A stretch of DNA of 60,000 nucleotides from Takakia lepidozioides (GCA_030704615.1 CM060733.1:994001-1054000), one strand, 5' to 3'; positions 21,380 to 34,000 are shown, counted from the first letter of the stretch. Program-made: numbers and translations. Notes: generated from the sequence alone by a model not told the origin.

Positions 21380-21754
21380 TGGATTGATTATTGTACGAAC
21401 TATCATTTCAGCACTCATACCCTGTTGTCAAAGGGTTTTGCTGACAAATCGGGACTAGTTCAAGAAGACATGCAACCCTGTCAAATCCTGTTATCAGATG
21501 GTGACGTGGATTCTACCTACAAACACATCTCAAATGTACCGATGGTCATGCAAGGCGTACAAACTATGGCTGACTTCGAGGTCTAGGAAGGAGCTCGGTA
21601 CGACTGCATCCTTGATATGCGGTGGCTAGATCCGGTTGATATTGTGGTGGCTTGCAAGTCCGGACTGGTTAGTGGTACCTTGCCCAACGGGAAGAGATTC
21701 AATATCAGAGGTACTAGAGCTCTTCCCAATGTACATGTCTTGTCAGTTATTTAG
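21380..21754 (+). pseudogene. Retroelement protease remnant
   Basis: The frame aligns by eye to chromovirus protease (STHTLLSKGFADKSGL, then a stretch ending WLDPVDI). The active-site DSGAT is changed: the aspartate codon is followed by Tyr-Cys-Thr. In-frame stops occur near 21583 and 21752. The element's similarity begins near here. Confidence 0.65.
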
Positions 21755-22915
21755 ATGAAGAGATGTATGCGGAAGGGGAGTGCTCAGCTTTTTGCTGTTA
21801 GTTTGCATGAAGTTTTGGAAACAAATCAGGAAGAGGGGAAGTCGCATCCCAATCTTGACCTAATCCTGAATGAATATAAAGATATGTTTCCTGATGAGAT
21901 CCTTGGAATGCCCGAACGGGAGGTTGATCATGCTATCGAGTTGATGACAGATGTTGTACCGGTTGCAAGGGCACCGTACATGCATTCAATTGCAGAAAGT
22001 GAAGAGTTGCAAATGCAGTTGAATGACCTATTGGAAAAGGGGTATATTTGTCCAAGCAAATCCCCCTTGGGGTGCCCCTGTAATGTTTAAGAAGAAGAAA
22101 GACGGGACTTTGAGACCATGTGTGGACTATAGATGGTTGAATAAGGTCACCATCAAGAATAAGTTTCATTTGCCTCGTGTGGACGATTTGTTTGACTATC
22201 TGTATGTTTTTCAAAAGTTGATCTTCGATCTGGATATCATCAGATACGGATCAAGAATTCTGACATACCAAAGACTGGATTTCGGTCTCGTTTTGGTCAT
22301 TACGAATTCTTGGTGGTGCCATTTGGGCTCACGAATGCTCCAGCAACGTTTACTCATATGATGAATTCCCTGTTCCAGAAATATTTGGGGAAGATGGTCC
22401 TAGTCTACATGGATGATATACTGATATGCTCAAAGTCTGAAGAAGAACATGAACAACATTTACGCTTGGTCTTAGACATATTGAGAGAGAACCACCTGTT
22501 TGCTAAGAGAAGCAAGTGTGAGTTCTTTGTAGACCACATGGATTACTTGGGATTTTGCATCTCCAAAGATGGAATCTCAATTGATCCTAAGAAAGTCTAG
22601 ACAGTGGCTGAATGGCCTAAGCCAAGTGACAAGACAGAAGTCATGAGCTTTATTGGGTTTGCTAGCTTCATGTGGAAGTTTGTCAAGTCATTTTCACAGA
22701 TTGCAGCTCCATTGACTGACCTGCTTAAGGACTCGAGTCCTGTAAACTTGAGAGATGTCTGGACAAGAGAATGTGATAATAGTTTCGAGAAATTGAAGTT
22801 TGCCTTGACACATGCTCCCGTACTGAGATTGCTCGACCTTACTAATACGAATCTCGAAAGATCAGTCCAGCAGAAAAGAATTACCCAACTCATGAAAAAG
22901 AACTATTGGCAATAG
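21755..22915 (+). pseudogene. Chromovirus reverse transcriptase and RNase H remnant
   Basis: Reverse transcriptase copies element RNA into DNA. Visible pieces: the N-terminal RT segment (21755-22090); [18 protein letters not shown] after a frameshift near 22080; [11 protein letters not shown], the YMDD catalytic motif (about 22406-22420) and [10 protein letters not shown] (22310-22600); and the RT connection with FIGFASFMWKF (22604-22915). The palm region around the first catalytic Asp is disrupted between 22200 and 22310, and a TAG interrupts at 22598. The RNase H segment lacks its first active-site region by deletion. Confidence 0.85.
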
Positions 22916-22973
22916 TTCATGCTCTAAAGATATGGAGGAATTACCTACTTCTAGTTGATTTTGTGATATAGAC

Positions 22974-24543
22974 TTGACCACACAACCTCATTTGAGTCAG
23001 AGGCAGATTAGGTGGTCAGAACTGCTTCAGCAGTTCCATTATGACCTAAAGTATGTCAAGGGAAGAGAGAATATGATTGCTGATGCACTTTCTAGGAGAC
23101 CATTACAAGCTAATGTTGTCTCATGTGTCAGTAGCACTATATTTCAGGACATTAAAGTTCAGTATGAGATTGATAAATTCTTCAAAGAGCCATTTAAGAA
23201 TTTGTCTCATGACCAAATGACTTCTATTGAGAGAGAGAAGTATCGGCCATACCTCTTGAGAGATGGGGTGTTATTTTATGATGGTCGGCTGTGTGTTCCC
23301 CTGATCCCAGACTTGAGATTGCGGATTATTCATGACAGTCACAATATTCCAATCTCAGGACACCGGGGCTTTCAGAGGACCTACTGGTCAATATGGAAGC
23401 ATTATTTCTGGCCGGGCATGAAAAGAGAAATCAAAGAATATGTACAGAAATGTTTCCCTTGTCAGGTTTCGAAGTCAGAGAGAGTCAGACCTCCTGGATT
23501 ACTACAACCATTATCTGATCCTGGATGGAATTGGGAATCCATTATCATGGATTTCATTGTGGCATTGCCCAAGACCAGAAATGGCCATGACAGTATCGTG
23601 GTGGTTGTAGATAGGCTGTCTAAGATAGCCCAACTTGATACCTACAAGGATGAGTGCTACGGCATCTGATGTTGCATCCTTGTACATGAAAGAGATATTC
23701 AGGATCCATGGTCTGCCTCGGGAGATTATTTGTGACAGGGACTCAAAGTTTACAAGTCATTTTTGGATTGACTTGTTCAAGAAATTGGGAACCAAGGTGA
23801 GGCTGAGTACGGCCTTTCACCTAGAAACAGATGCTCAGACAGAAAGAACCAACCGTACAATAGAGGATATGTTGAGGATGTATGTTGATGAAAGATAGTC
23901 CTCTTGGGAACAATATCTGTACATGGTGGAATTTGTCTATAACAAGCATTTCCACAGCGCCATTGACATGAGTCCATTTGAAGCTTTATATGGATGAGAT
24001 TGCTCAACTCCTGCTTCGCTTGTTGCACCACCATCAAATGTGCAGAGTGTGAATGACAGGATCAGAGAGATGCACTCTGTACTGGATCTAGTGAAGCGTA
24101 GTAAGCAGGCTGCGTAGGAACGGGCCAAGTTGTTTGCTGACAAGCACAAATTTTTTCGTGAATTTGCCATTGGTGATATGGTGTTTTCGAAAGTTACAAC
24201 TAAAAGAAGCAATCTAACACTTGGCAAGTGTTATAAGTTGTCACCAAGGTTTTGTGGCCCGTTTAAAATCCTGGAACGCCATGGCACAGTGGCCTATGAG
24301 TTGGATCTGCCTCCAACATGGAAGATTCACAAAACTTTCCATGTCAGCCTTCTTCGGAAATATATGTCAGACCCATCGCACATCTTGCCTACGTTGCCTC
24401 AAGCTATGAATGATGGTCAGCTGATGGCTGAACCCGAAAAGATTCTAGAAACGCGAGTGAAGCACCTACGCAACCGTTCTTGGAAAGAACATTTGATGAA
24501 GTGGTTGCATTACCCAGAGATAGAGACTACTTGGGAGAAGTAA
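22974..24543 (+). pseudogene. Chromovirus integrase with C-terminal chromodomain
   Basis: Integrase inserts the cDNA into host DNA. 22974-23669 holds the RNase H end, the zinc-binding HHCC region (HDSHNIPISGH through CFPCQ) and the first catalytic Asp in IIMDFIVALP. 23635-23898 holds the second Asp (ICDRDSKF) and the catalytic Glu in DAQTERTNRT. A TAG at 23896 and another near 24117 interrupt the frame. 24130-24543 holds the GPF region (CGPFKILERHG) and a chromodomain (ILETRVKHLRN through ETTWEK, about 24430-24540), which in related elements binds methylated histone H3. Confidence 0.88.
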
Positions 24544-24615
24544 AATGATTTGACACTGAATTACCCCTCGTTTTCTGTCATTGAGGACAATGACCTGTCT
24601 TTGGGAGGGGGAGTT

Positions 24616-25077
24616 TGTTAGGTGCCAGGAACGAAGGTCGACCTGTTAACCAGTTCGGAATGACAAGAGACTGCTAGAATATCGTCGAACTGACAGTTGC
24701 AGGTTAAATGGAGCAGGCTCGCGTGCATGAAGATGATCCAGGACTAAGGATTTTGGACGGGGTTGTGGACAAGGCAAGATGGCTAGAGTAGAGATGATGG
24801 TGTACAGGCGCCTTGAGCAGATCTGGATGGGCAGGAAATCTGATTACGTAGCACGGCGTGGTGGCTGGGTGGACCGGATGTTGTAACCGGTGCTGTGCTT
24901 ATAGAGTTGTAGGTTGATGTTGGAATAGACGTCACTGGCCTTTGGTGGCTTGCAGCAGCAGGGACTGTGATTTCTTTTTTGTACAGAGTGATGGTGTAAA
25001 TCTTGTGACTAAGGTTTCATCAAGAGTTGATTTGAAGAGAGACAGTTTAGATCTGATTCCAGTCACTGTCTGGAACA
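24616..25077 (+). repeat. Probable 3' LTR of the chromovirus
   Basis: A purine-rich tract (TTTGGGAGGGGGAG, 24600-24613) lies just upstream of TGTTAGGTGCC, the expected polypurine tract/LTR junction. The right end is chosen at GGAACA (25072-25077) because LTRs begin TGTT and end AACA. With no 5' LTR in the window the right end cannot be confirmed. Confidence 0.5.
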
Positions 25078-25639
25078 AAAAAGGTTCGCTTTAAGGCTTG
25101 TGAATGCACTTCTGTGAAGAACATGGCTGAATGATCGTTGGACTGGAGTGATCTCTGTTACGATCTGAGTCAAAGAATTGTGACTGGAATAAGAGAGGCT
25201 GGTTACATGAGAACCATACTGCTTTTGGATTGAATTGAGGCCCTGTGGTTATGAAGAGAGAAGTGCCTTTGGCACTATTCTTGATTTTCATGTTGGACGT
25301 AATCAAGCAAGCAGTTTTCTTTGGGATTCTGGTAAATTCCCTGTGAATAGCAAAACAAGCAAAGCGCCTGAAATTGGTCATAGTTGGACTGAGGAAAGAG
25401 AGATAGATTCTTTACAGCTATCCATCTCCATAGATGGACGCCAATGCGTGTGTAGGAGAGGGGAGCTGAGGGAGATGGATTGTCCCACAAGCAATTTCCA
25501 CCATCCTCCCTCTGGACCCATGAACCTAGGTAGTCATTTCCCAAGCAAAGCTTGGATCTGTGTTGCTGTGGTCAAGAACCCCAAGACCCCCCTTTTTCTT
25601 AGGAAGGGTAATCTGCCGCCATGAAACCTGAGGCCTTTT

Positions 25640-26100
25640 GTTTTTGGTGCTCGATTGACCCCCCCAAATAAAGTTCCTAGTGCATTTCTTAATTTCATCC
25701 AAGAAATTTGAGTCTGGCCCCTAGATAGTTGTAAAGTACCATATCCCTGCTTGCAGAATTTGATTGGCCACCAGAGCTCTGCCAGTTATGGAGAGGAAGC
25801 GAGAACCCCAGAATGCTAGTTGTCTCTTGTATATAGCCAAGGTTGGTCCCATTCTTTGCTTGTTGGTCAGGTTGATCCCGAAGGCGTGGCCCAAGAGAGC
25901 GGTGGATTCCCCTGGTTTTAACCAGATCAACCCAATATCATTCCCCCATGTGGGAGCAGACCCGATAGCTGATCTGGAGGCGTCTCCGACTAGAAGGGCT
26001 TTTGTTTTAGTCCAATTGACCCTGAAGCCCGAGACTTTGCAGAACTATTGGAGTGTTTCTTCAGCCGCCTTTAAACAATTAGACAGTTATATCAAACAAC
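25640..26100 (-). pseudogene. L1-like LINE reverse transcriptase remnant
   Basis: On the - strand the frame reads CKVSGFRVNWTKTKALL, then a segment with LGHAFGINL, ending near AFWGSRFLSITGRALVANQ and LQAGIWYFTTI. These match the region at and beyond the RT palm in plant L1-type non-LTR elements. Only ~150 codons survive, with a TAG near 26047 upstream and a stop near 25721. The YADD catalytic motif would lie further upstream and is not present. Confidence 0.8.
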
Positions 26101-26105
26101 AGTAA

Positions 26106-27056
26106 AACAGATTGAAATTTCATAACGTAACAATTAGAAATTTAACATTAAAACAGGTCCTTCATATGCAAGATGGTAGTTCGTCCACTTAGGCCAACTC
26201 AATATTGAATTTGAATTTGAATAATAGTACCATTTTTATTTTATTATTATTTCTTAAAAACCGTATCCGAGTTCATATTTCCAAGTTATTGACATTTAGA
26301 TACCATTGCTCATATCCGGATTGATTTTTTTTTTAAAAACCACCTATGCATACCAGATCAATATATGAAGCGAGACGTTTGTTTTTGTTTTGTTTTGTAG
26401 ATTTGAGATGTCCCCAACCGCAAGGCCCCAGCCCTGGTGCTTGGTACCATTGGAAAGCCCTTGAAGAGGAGGGGTGCATGGGCTTGGTCTCATGATTTTT
26501 GGACCTGCGGTGTGGGAGATGTGGAATTTCAAGTACTTTGGGTCGCTGGAAATTCCCGAAAAATAGCAAAGTGGAGCCTCGTGGGAGAGATATAAAGGGA
26601 AAGGTCTCCAGTTGAAATCTGGTCGTAGGCTCTGTAGAAAAAAAATGCATTTGGACTTACATGACATTGGACCCTTGGGCCAATGGTAGAGGCTACCTTA
26701 GAGGTCGCACTAGGAGATTGAACTTGGGCTTAGATGACACTTGACACTTGACACTTGGGCCAACGGCAGAGGCTACCCTAGTTCGTACTTGAAATTCAGG
26801 GGCTGCATTATTGGAAAACCTACCTGCTTTAAAAAAAAAATAGAACTGCATACCAGGATCCTTATGGTATTTCCAATTCAAGATACCAGACCAACACTCG
26901 TGTTAACCTTACTTAACTGAGTGTTAAGTGAGTGTGTCACCAACTTTAGGGGCTGTTATTCATGGAGATGATTTGTTAGTGGCCAGAATGGAATACTCCT
27001 TATATGATCCAACTAGTTTAGAGGTGTATATTGAATGTAACAATTATAGAGGTGTT
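26106..27056. other. AT-rich unrecognised sequence with a duplicated segment
   Basis: A block containing CTTGGGCCAATGGTAGAGGC (about 26676) recurs as CTTGGGCCAACGGCAGAGGC (about 26754). On the - strand GTTCAATC resembles a pol III B box, so a SINE is possible, but no A box at the right distance was found. Confidence 0.35.
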
Positions 27057-27060
27057 TTAA

Positions 27061-27815
27061 CCCTTAAGTTCCCAAGCAACCTGAATCGGGTCACTTTGAA
27101 TTTGTAGTTCGACCTAATTTTTTGCAGATCTAATCTGATGGGGCCCACTCCTGAAGCTTTAATGACAAGGGATTTGTCTCGAGTATGATGCAAAAAACAA
27201 ATTTTTAAAATTTTTTTTATTAAATTTATTTTTCTTTAAAAAAAAACTACGACCTACAAAAAAATATCTTAGATCTCTCATTTACGTTTTGGGGCCTGAA
27301 AAGGGCTTGTTGACCCCTGACGTGGCCGGTAAACAAGCCCAAAACAGATACTCCAAAGGCCATTTTTGGCAGAAAAGTACTTCATTTGGAGGCACATTTT
27401 CTCTTGTCAATTTTGAGATTTCAACCCCCATGTAATTGCATGCATAGCAACCATAGGTGAAAAAATCAGTTGGACCTGCAATTTAGTGGGGTCATAGCCA
27501 CTCCACTATTGATTTGGAAATGGTGGGTCTTGGGTCAAGCAAAATTGGATAAAGCTAGGTTTTGATTTGGTCAAACCAATTTCTTTCTCACTTTTTCTTT
27601 GGGACCTGATATTTGACGTCCTGGCCAATGCTATAATCTCACAATTTCCAGGGTGGACTTGGCTCATTTTTTGGTATGTCATGCATAAATGAGCTGGGCC
27701 CACTGCTATAAGGCTGGAATCTCCTGATGATTTTTGGTAGGTTTCTAGGGGCAATTTACTGCAGCTGGGTACCCAAAATTGGTAAAAAGTCAAAAAGGGC
27801 TTTGGAACTTAAGGG
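27061..27815. mobile_element. Non-autonomous piggyBac-type element, full-length copy
   Basis: The 755-bp unit starts CCCTTAAGTTCCCAAGC and ends with the inverted form of CCCTTAAGTTCCAAAGC, a 17-bp terminal inverted repeat with one mismatch. TTAA flanks both sides (27057-27060 and 27816-27819), the target duplication typical of piggyBac, whose ends begin with CCC. No transposase frame is present. A second copy with the same left end lies at 34005. Confidence 0.75.
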
Positions 27816-28140
27816 TTAACAAAGAGGAGAGTAGGTAAGGTATTCAATAACAAATGACAAATAACGATCTTTTTGTCATTCTTAGTGTACATTTTTACAG
27901 AGTAAGAAAATCATAACATTTAATTGATATTAAAAAAAAGGTAACATTTATCCAGGGTCGACTGTACTAGGTATGTGAAGATGGAGGATCCCACGTGGCA
28001 TCTATCGGTGCGGTCGGACTGTGGGGGAGCGCGCACAATGCGGGGGTGGGGCCCAGTAAGAAGGACGGGCAGAGCGTCTGCCCCGCCGACTGCGGTCAGC
28101 GCACGTAAGCACGGTAGCTTGGCAGGAAGGCACTAGTGTA
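27816..28140. other. Spacer between piggyBac-type element and GC-rich patch
   Basis: AT-rich up to about 27950, then GC-rich from about 27990 with CCACGTGGC (G-box-like) near 27991. No gene is recognised. Confidence 0.35.
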
Positions 28141-28950
28141 AATAAAGACGCGCGGGACTTACTAGTAAGTCTCTATACTAAGTTTCTAGGGGTCCATTCA
28201 TCCAGTAGTGGTTGACAAAGTCGTCGCGCGTGGGACGGGTCGACGGCGACGGATGGCAGTTGCGGTCTACGGACGGCGCGGGGGCAGGGCCGGTGGGCCC
28301 TGCAGCCTTCCGGGCGGCCTGGATTAATGGAGGGTAGAGCAGCCGCCTTTTATAGGCTCCGTTGCAAACTGGGTCACCTCCTACATTCCTCGCGGGCCCC
28401 GTCGTGTCGCTGGTATAGGCGTGCACTCAATACACCGCAGCTCTCCAGGCCTTGCGCTCTCTCTCCCTCTCTTCTCTCGCCACACTTGCTCCACCGCTCT
28501 GTTCCTGTAGCTACGTGCTCTCTAGTGACTTTCAGTTGGTTAAACGGTAGGTCTCTATTCTACTGTAGCGAGGTCATGCAGCTCTAGTGTGTATAGCACT
28601 ACAGTTCTCCTCTATGCAGCCCGCGCTTGTTTGTTTGTTTAGACCTTTGCATTTTCCATGAGTTGGGCCGGTCGGACTTCCATTCTGCGCGATACCTGCA
28701 ATGTCTGGTTGTGAGTGAAACCGTTTAGAACTGTCTCCTTCGTGCAATTGGCAGCTCGCATAGTGCTCTCTCGCTTCAGATTAACCAGCGTTTGGAGAGC
28801 ATTTGTCGAACGATCGACAGTCATCGGGGGGCGACAAGATAAATCCTTGGGCGTTTCCGGAGGTCCACCTGATAAAGAGCCTAGAGCTGTACGGTGGAGG
28901 ACAACTAGTGGGCGGAGGCCGTGTCTGTGACTTTCTATTCGTCGGAGCTT
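28141..28950 (+). promoter_or_regulatory. Promoter/5'UTR-like patch
   Basis: A TTTTATAGG element near 28347 is followed by a long CT-rich leader (about 28455-28500) and a GGTAGGTCTC sequence near 28546 that could be a splice donor. The patch is GC-richer than its surroundings. It could be the distal promoter of the carboxylesterase at 31645 with a 5'UTR intron, or belong to an unrecognised transcript. Frames across it show no domain. Confidence 0.25.
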
Positions 28951-31644
28951 GAATACTAAGGTATGCTTAGCAATCTTTTATTTGAGAGTATGTGGAGAGA
29001 GGGTGTGCGCGTGTATACTAGCTCATGTAGGTGTGGTAAGTGGCTCAGCGTGCCAGCAGCAATAGACTGCCATGAACCAAAATGAGGGCTGTTGCGCACC
29101 TCTGACATATTGTCTTCGGCGGATTCTTTCCCACTCGAATGGAGTGATCTGGAATACTTTGTATTCTGGGAAAGTCTTTGATCCACTAATGGCAGCTCCT
29201 ATGTCTAAACAGATAATATTTATGATGCTTAATTCTTAGTCTACAGGGAGGTTGTCATTCTTTCCCATTCAAATTGCTTGTCTCTGTTTTAGAAGAGGAC
29301 TCAGGAAGTTATTTAAAGTGACAGATCAGCACTAAAGATTGCAAGTTTGGGCCATGCAGTGAACTGGAGGTTGGTGGCTGGCCTATTTCCAGTGTTATCG
29401 AGGATCACGTCAATCCAGGGATATCAGAAGTAGGTTTGCTTAGACTCTGGTTGCTGTAATCAACAATCTTCCATCAAGACATGCTCTAGTGGAGGATACT
29501 TCTTCAAGCTGCCTTTGTTACCCCGTGGCAATGGTGTGTGCAGATTTGAGCATCTCTGCAGGAAAATCTTTCATCAGACTTCCTCCAGTCCCTCCAACAA
29601 CACACAAATACACAAGTCTTTCAACATCTTCATCGAACCCCATCATGATGGCTGAATTTGCCTCTTTGACCTAAATCCACCACAGGCGCTAACCTTCCTG
29701 AGCTAAGCCGGTAGAGGGTGGGTTGAGGGGGGCACTAGGACACTTCCCGGCCTTGTGCCCGGATATGGTGGCCTAGGGTGTGATGAGTGCTTTACCCAGC
29801 ACCTCGCATTGGCCCAGCCGTCCTACCCTTGGTACAAGGGGACTGCAACTTTTTGCGCCATCCTTGTAAATTTGTTTATCACTCCTGAGCTAAATCTTGC
29901 CCCTATTACTAATTGTTATTAGAGTGGCATTATTAATTTCGAGTCTTTCAATGTTCACTTGGTGGGATAACTATAGGTGAAGTTGTAGTATTAAATCTTA
30001 CACTATTTGAATTTCAGCTGATTCTTCGAGCATGTATCATTGCTCATTGGCAGCTGCCTAGTGTTAGCTGCCAGACTAAACAAACATACATGTTCCACTG
30101 GTATAGTAAAAATCAAGATGGATTTGTTTCATCATACATGTATCTCTCTCTCACCTCACCACTAATTTCTTGTTGAAAGTACCGCACACAATCGTGGATG
30201 CAATACTTGCTCTTTAGATTTTACTGTCGTGAAGGTCATGCAGGCTTTGGGAAAATTCATTTGCAAATGTCATTCACCTAAAGATAAGTCTTCATGAAGA
30301 ATGGCTTCACACTATAGAGGAGGCTGCTAGAGAACGAGGTGGGAGGTGATGGAGCAATAACAAAGAGGCAGAGAGAGCCATCCATAGGCATAGTTTGGTT
30401 GTTTGGTTTTGTCCACTGGAGAAGATTTGGGGCCTCCTACTACCATGGCCCCATATTTGTTATGTTTTGTCCGCTGAGGTGGCAAAAATAGAATGTTGAC
30501 AGGGCATGTTGGGGCGCCGGACAATCCCATGTCTGCAATAAGAGAGCTTAGGCGTTTGTCCCATCGCTAGTGTGGAACCGCCTTTACTCATAAACGATGA
30601 AGACAGTCGCTCCACGGTGCTGGGGCGCAGCTCCGCATTATCATTCGTAGCTTGTAAGGTCCGCAATCCCTACCTGCGGTTGATGTGACAGTCCGCAATG
30701 TAAGCTCCCTGAAAATTCAATGGGAAAGCCCCAATAGATTTTTACAAAATGTGCGCATGCACACTCTTGCACAAGCCATCAGTGAGCAATGCGTAGGTAG
30801 ATCACAAGCCATCGGTGAGCAATGCGTAGGTAGATCATTGACAAACGTGCGTGGACACAAGAGTGCTCGACAAGATCGAGGGCACATCCCAATGAGCGTC
30901 ATTCACCGAACCCCAGATATTTGACATTTCTAAGTTATTCATTTCAAGTTCCAAGTTTACATTTTTTGAAGAGAGGCCTACTTGCTTGCAGAGCCCACCA
31001 AAGTAAGGTGGAGGCAGAAGGAACCTGTAGAAGGTAACCCTCGCCCTATTTACATAGCGTCTCAAGGCGGGACAACCAAGATGTCACAAAGGTGTCCACC
31101 TTCCTACCATCATATCAAGGCCGTGATGGTAGAGCCCACCGCCTCATCTCTATAGTCTACTTCTCCAAAGCTCTAGAACTAGAAGGAGGGCCCACCCTCT
31201 TACTTGTATGCTTGCCTCACATTTCACCCATTCCAACACCGGTGCTCTCCCTCCCCATTGGCGGTTTCAATCCTCTCCCTTTTTTTCGACCTTCAAGAAT
31301 AGCCCCCGCCAGATGTGGGACCCTTATTTATTTATTTGAACCCCAGATTATTTACTTGGCCATTACATACACCATTTCTCTCACATTTGGTCGCTCCAAA
31401 AGATTTGCATAGTAATAATATGGACAATTGCAATTTTGTAGTCCCTAATCACCGTAGAAGCTACAGGTGCAGCTTCGTTTAGTCCTGAGGTGACTGTATT
31501 GGGTCAAGGAGCCTTGAGGAATAAGAATTTTGGTACCCATGAGTCTGAGCAGCTCACACGACCTGTTTGTTAAGCAACGTCTCTACTTTCTTCGGCTGTT
31601 GAGAGTGTTTTGAGTGAAGGAATATTTGTTGATTGTCTGGAAGG
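28951..31644. other. Upstream region of the carboxylesterase; no gene recognised
   Basis: At 29690-29880, GAGCTAAGCCGGTAGAGG resembles a tRNA A box, and the segment ends in TTGTAAATTTGT, so a tRNA-derived SINE is possible but no B box was identified. 30770-30840 contains a 31-bp direct repeat around GAGCAATGCGTAGGTAGATC. The 80 bases before 31645 are T/C-rich, as in a 5'UTR. Confidence 0.35.
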
Positions 31645-33154
31645 ATGGCAACCACCAGACTTCTGGAGATGAGGAAGAACATACCGAAAGTGCCAGCGTC
31701 TGGGAACTTTGTGGATGGAGTTGCTTCCAAGGATGTCACCGATACACAAACTGGTGTCTCGGTGCGGATCTTTTTACCCGAGAGTGCCACAGAGAAAAAG
31801 CTGCCAGTGGTGGTGTATTTCTTCGGAGGGGGTTTTATCATAGGAAGTACTGCTGCATCGTATGTTCATGGCCATTGCACGTCCACCTCTGCGACGGCTA
31901 ACGCAATGGTGGTGGCTGTGAATTACCGACTCGCTCCTGAGCACCGGCTTCCAACAGCTTACGAAGATAGCTTCAGTGGCCTTCTCTGGCTCCAAAAGCA
32001 GGTATCCTGGAACCCTCGCCATTTTCGTTGTCCATACGTATGGCTATGGCCTAGTAACCCGATGTTGACCTAAACATTATATTGATCTCACTCCATTAGC
32101 TCCACCCATTTATATCAATGTTTAGCAGCCATGATGCAAGTTCAGAGCGAGTACAGGAGTAATCAGCAATTTGATAAAGTGTAATCTGTTCAGAAAATAA
32201 TGATCAAGGATGAGGTCTGATTGCGAGTAGTGGAATCCATTTTTCCGGAACTAAATTTGGATGATCCATGTCCAAAATCATGAAATGCACGGTTAGTTTG
32301 ATTATACAAGTGTTACATGCTCCCTTTGCAATTCGCTTTACCCACAAATCCAGATTGCTGGAGGGCGCAAAACATGGCCCGAGTCTTAAGTCCATCAATT
32401 GCAAGTCACGGAGATGTGTCTAGACATTCTTTGTGAGAACGATCGGTGAGCCGAGATGTGTAAGGCACCTGTCTATGAAATAGGTGTTTGATAGCTGGAC
32501 TAGTGCATTGCTAATTCTGGGCTAAAATTCAAGAGCATACTTGTCTTCTCCTCTCGCTCAGTGGCTCCATAATTTCATAAATGTTAATGATTGCAGGCCA
32601 CACTTCAAGCGAATGGAAGAGGAGGAGGTGAGCCATGGCTTATTGAACATGCCGATTTCTCACGGTGCTTTCTGATGGGAGAGAGTGCGGGGGGCAACAT
32701 CGTGCACCATTTGGCAGTGCGAGCATCTAGCGAGGATCTAAGCCCTCTGTCTCTCAAAGGACTCATCCCTGTAATTCCTGGCTTTTTGACCCCTTCCCCA
32801 AGCACTTCTGAAGAGCTGTACAAGAACGATCCTAATTTGACACCTGAGCATATAGAAGAAATCATTCGCGTATCTGTCCCCGTAGGAGCATCTAGAGATC
32901 ATCCATTTTGGGTTCCATTTGGCCCGGATGCTCCAAACCTTGCAGAGGTAAATTTCCCTCCCATGTTGGTGATAGTGAATAAGGAGGATCCACTGTACGA
33001 TGCGCAGCTCCAGTATGTTAATGGTCTCAAGAGTATCGGGAAGGACGTGAAGCTATTGGAGATAGAGAAAGGGGGTCATGGCTACAGAATATCTAGTAAT
33101 GAAGATGTCATGAGGCCCCAAGAGAAGACCATATCTGATTTCATCCACTGCTAG
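31645..33154 (+). CDS. CXE-type carboxylesterase (alpha/beta-hydrolase, hormone-sensitive lipase family), 2 exons
   Basis: Exons 31645-32001 and 32597-33154, joined in phase 0 through CAG|GTATCC and TTGCAG|GCC, give 304 residues, near the usual 310-340 of plant CXEs. The ATG sits in AAGGATGGC. CXE enzymes hydrolyse carboxylic esters; GID1 gibberellin receptors are non-catalytic relatives. Catalytic triad: Ser149 in GESAGG, Asp250 in NKEDPLYD, His280 in GGHGY, with the usual 30-residue Asp-His spacing. The oxyanion-loop HGGG motif reads FGGG here, with Phe60 replacing the conserved His. No signal peptide is visible, so it is probably cytosolic. The intact triad argues for a hydrolase rather than a receptor. 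The substrate cannot be told from sequence. Confidence 0.9.
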
Positions 33155-34000
33155 AACTGCGGTAACGAGTCCAGACTCTAGAGAACGATCCCTTAAATCT
33201 TTGGCTGAAGCTTGATTTTTCTGCTTCTGGAAAGCAAATGTTGAGCAGTCTTTTGCTTTTAGTTTTAATTTTGTGATTTCATACTTCGAGTGTGCTTAAA
33301 CTGTGTACACGAATGTGGTTGACAGTGGATGTAAAGTGGTGATGATGTATTGAGCACTGTCAGTGGAGGTTGTACTGGCATGCTCTAGAGTAAGATTCCC
33401 AACTTCAGGAGAGGCTAGTTCTACAAGCCGCATTCCCTTTGATGACCTTAGCCTGTAGAGGAGGGAGGTATATTCCAGGCACAGAAACATATAGGGTGTG
33501 TACTCCAGCGGAGAGCCTCCATATTGTGGTTTCTATTAATTAATTGATTCATGTTTGCTGTTTTTTTGTGGGGGCATGCCTTTGCATAGCCCACTATTTA
33601 CTAATTTAGTAAGTAGTAAGTTAGTAGGTAGTAAAAGAGGGGGGGCTCCTCCCTTATATAAGGTGGTGGGACCCTTCTAGAAGCAAACCCTCCGACCTTC
33701 TAGAAGGCCCTCGACACATGTCAATCCTACAAGACTCCCTATTCTAAATTTGGCCAATTCCTCCCTTCTTCTTTTTTACCCCCTCATCTCATTCCTTAAT
33801 ACAGGTGGCCTTCCTACATAAGCGCCCCACTCTAATTCCTGGGCCACAGTAATTCCTGGACCACTCTAGAATCAAGGCCGAATGAAACTGCTCTACATAT
33901 TTGCCTCATGGCTATGTTGGGGTTTTATTTTTTCCCCCTATCTATAAAATCTTGGTTCCAAAAATAAAATAAAAATTCCTTCCGGAGGACTTTATGCTGT
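33155..34000 (+). other. 3'UTR and downstream flank of the carboxylesterase
   Basis: Non-coding. 33600-33640 has GTAGTAAGTTAGTAGGTAGT-type short repeats. 33940-33975 is an A-rich AAAATAAAATAAAAA tract just before the second piggyBac-type copy. Confidence 0.4.

Larger units (their letters stand above)
21380..25077 (+). mobile_element. 5'-truncated, decayed Ty3/gypsy chromovirus
   Basis: Order: protease remnant, RT, RNase H remnant, integrase, chromodomain, polypurine tract, 3' LTR. Gag and the 5' LTR are not found. Frameshifts, stops and internal deletions make it non-autonomous. The chromodomain after the integrase places it among chromoviruses, the main plant Ty3/gypsy branch. Confidence 0.9.
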
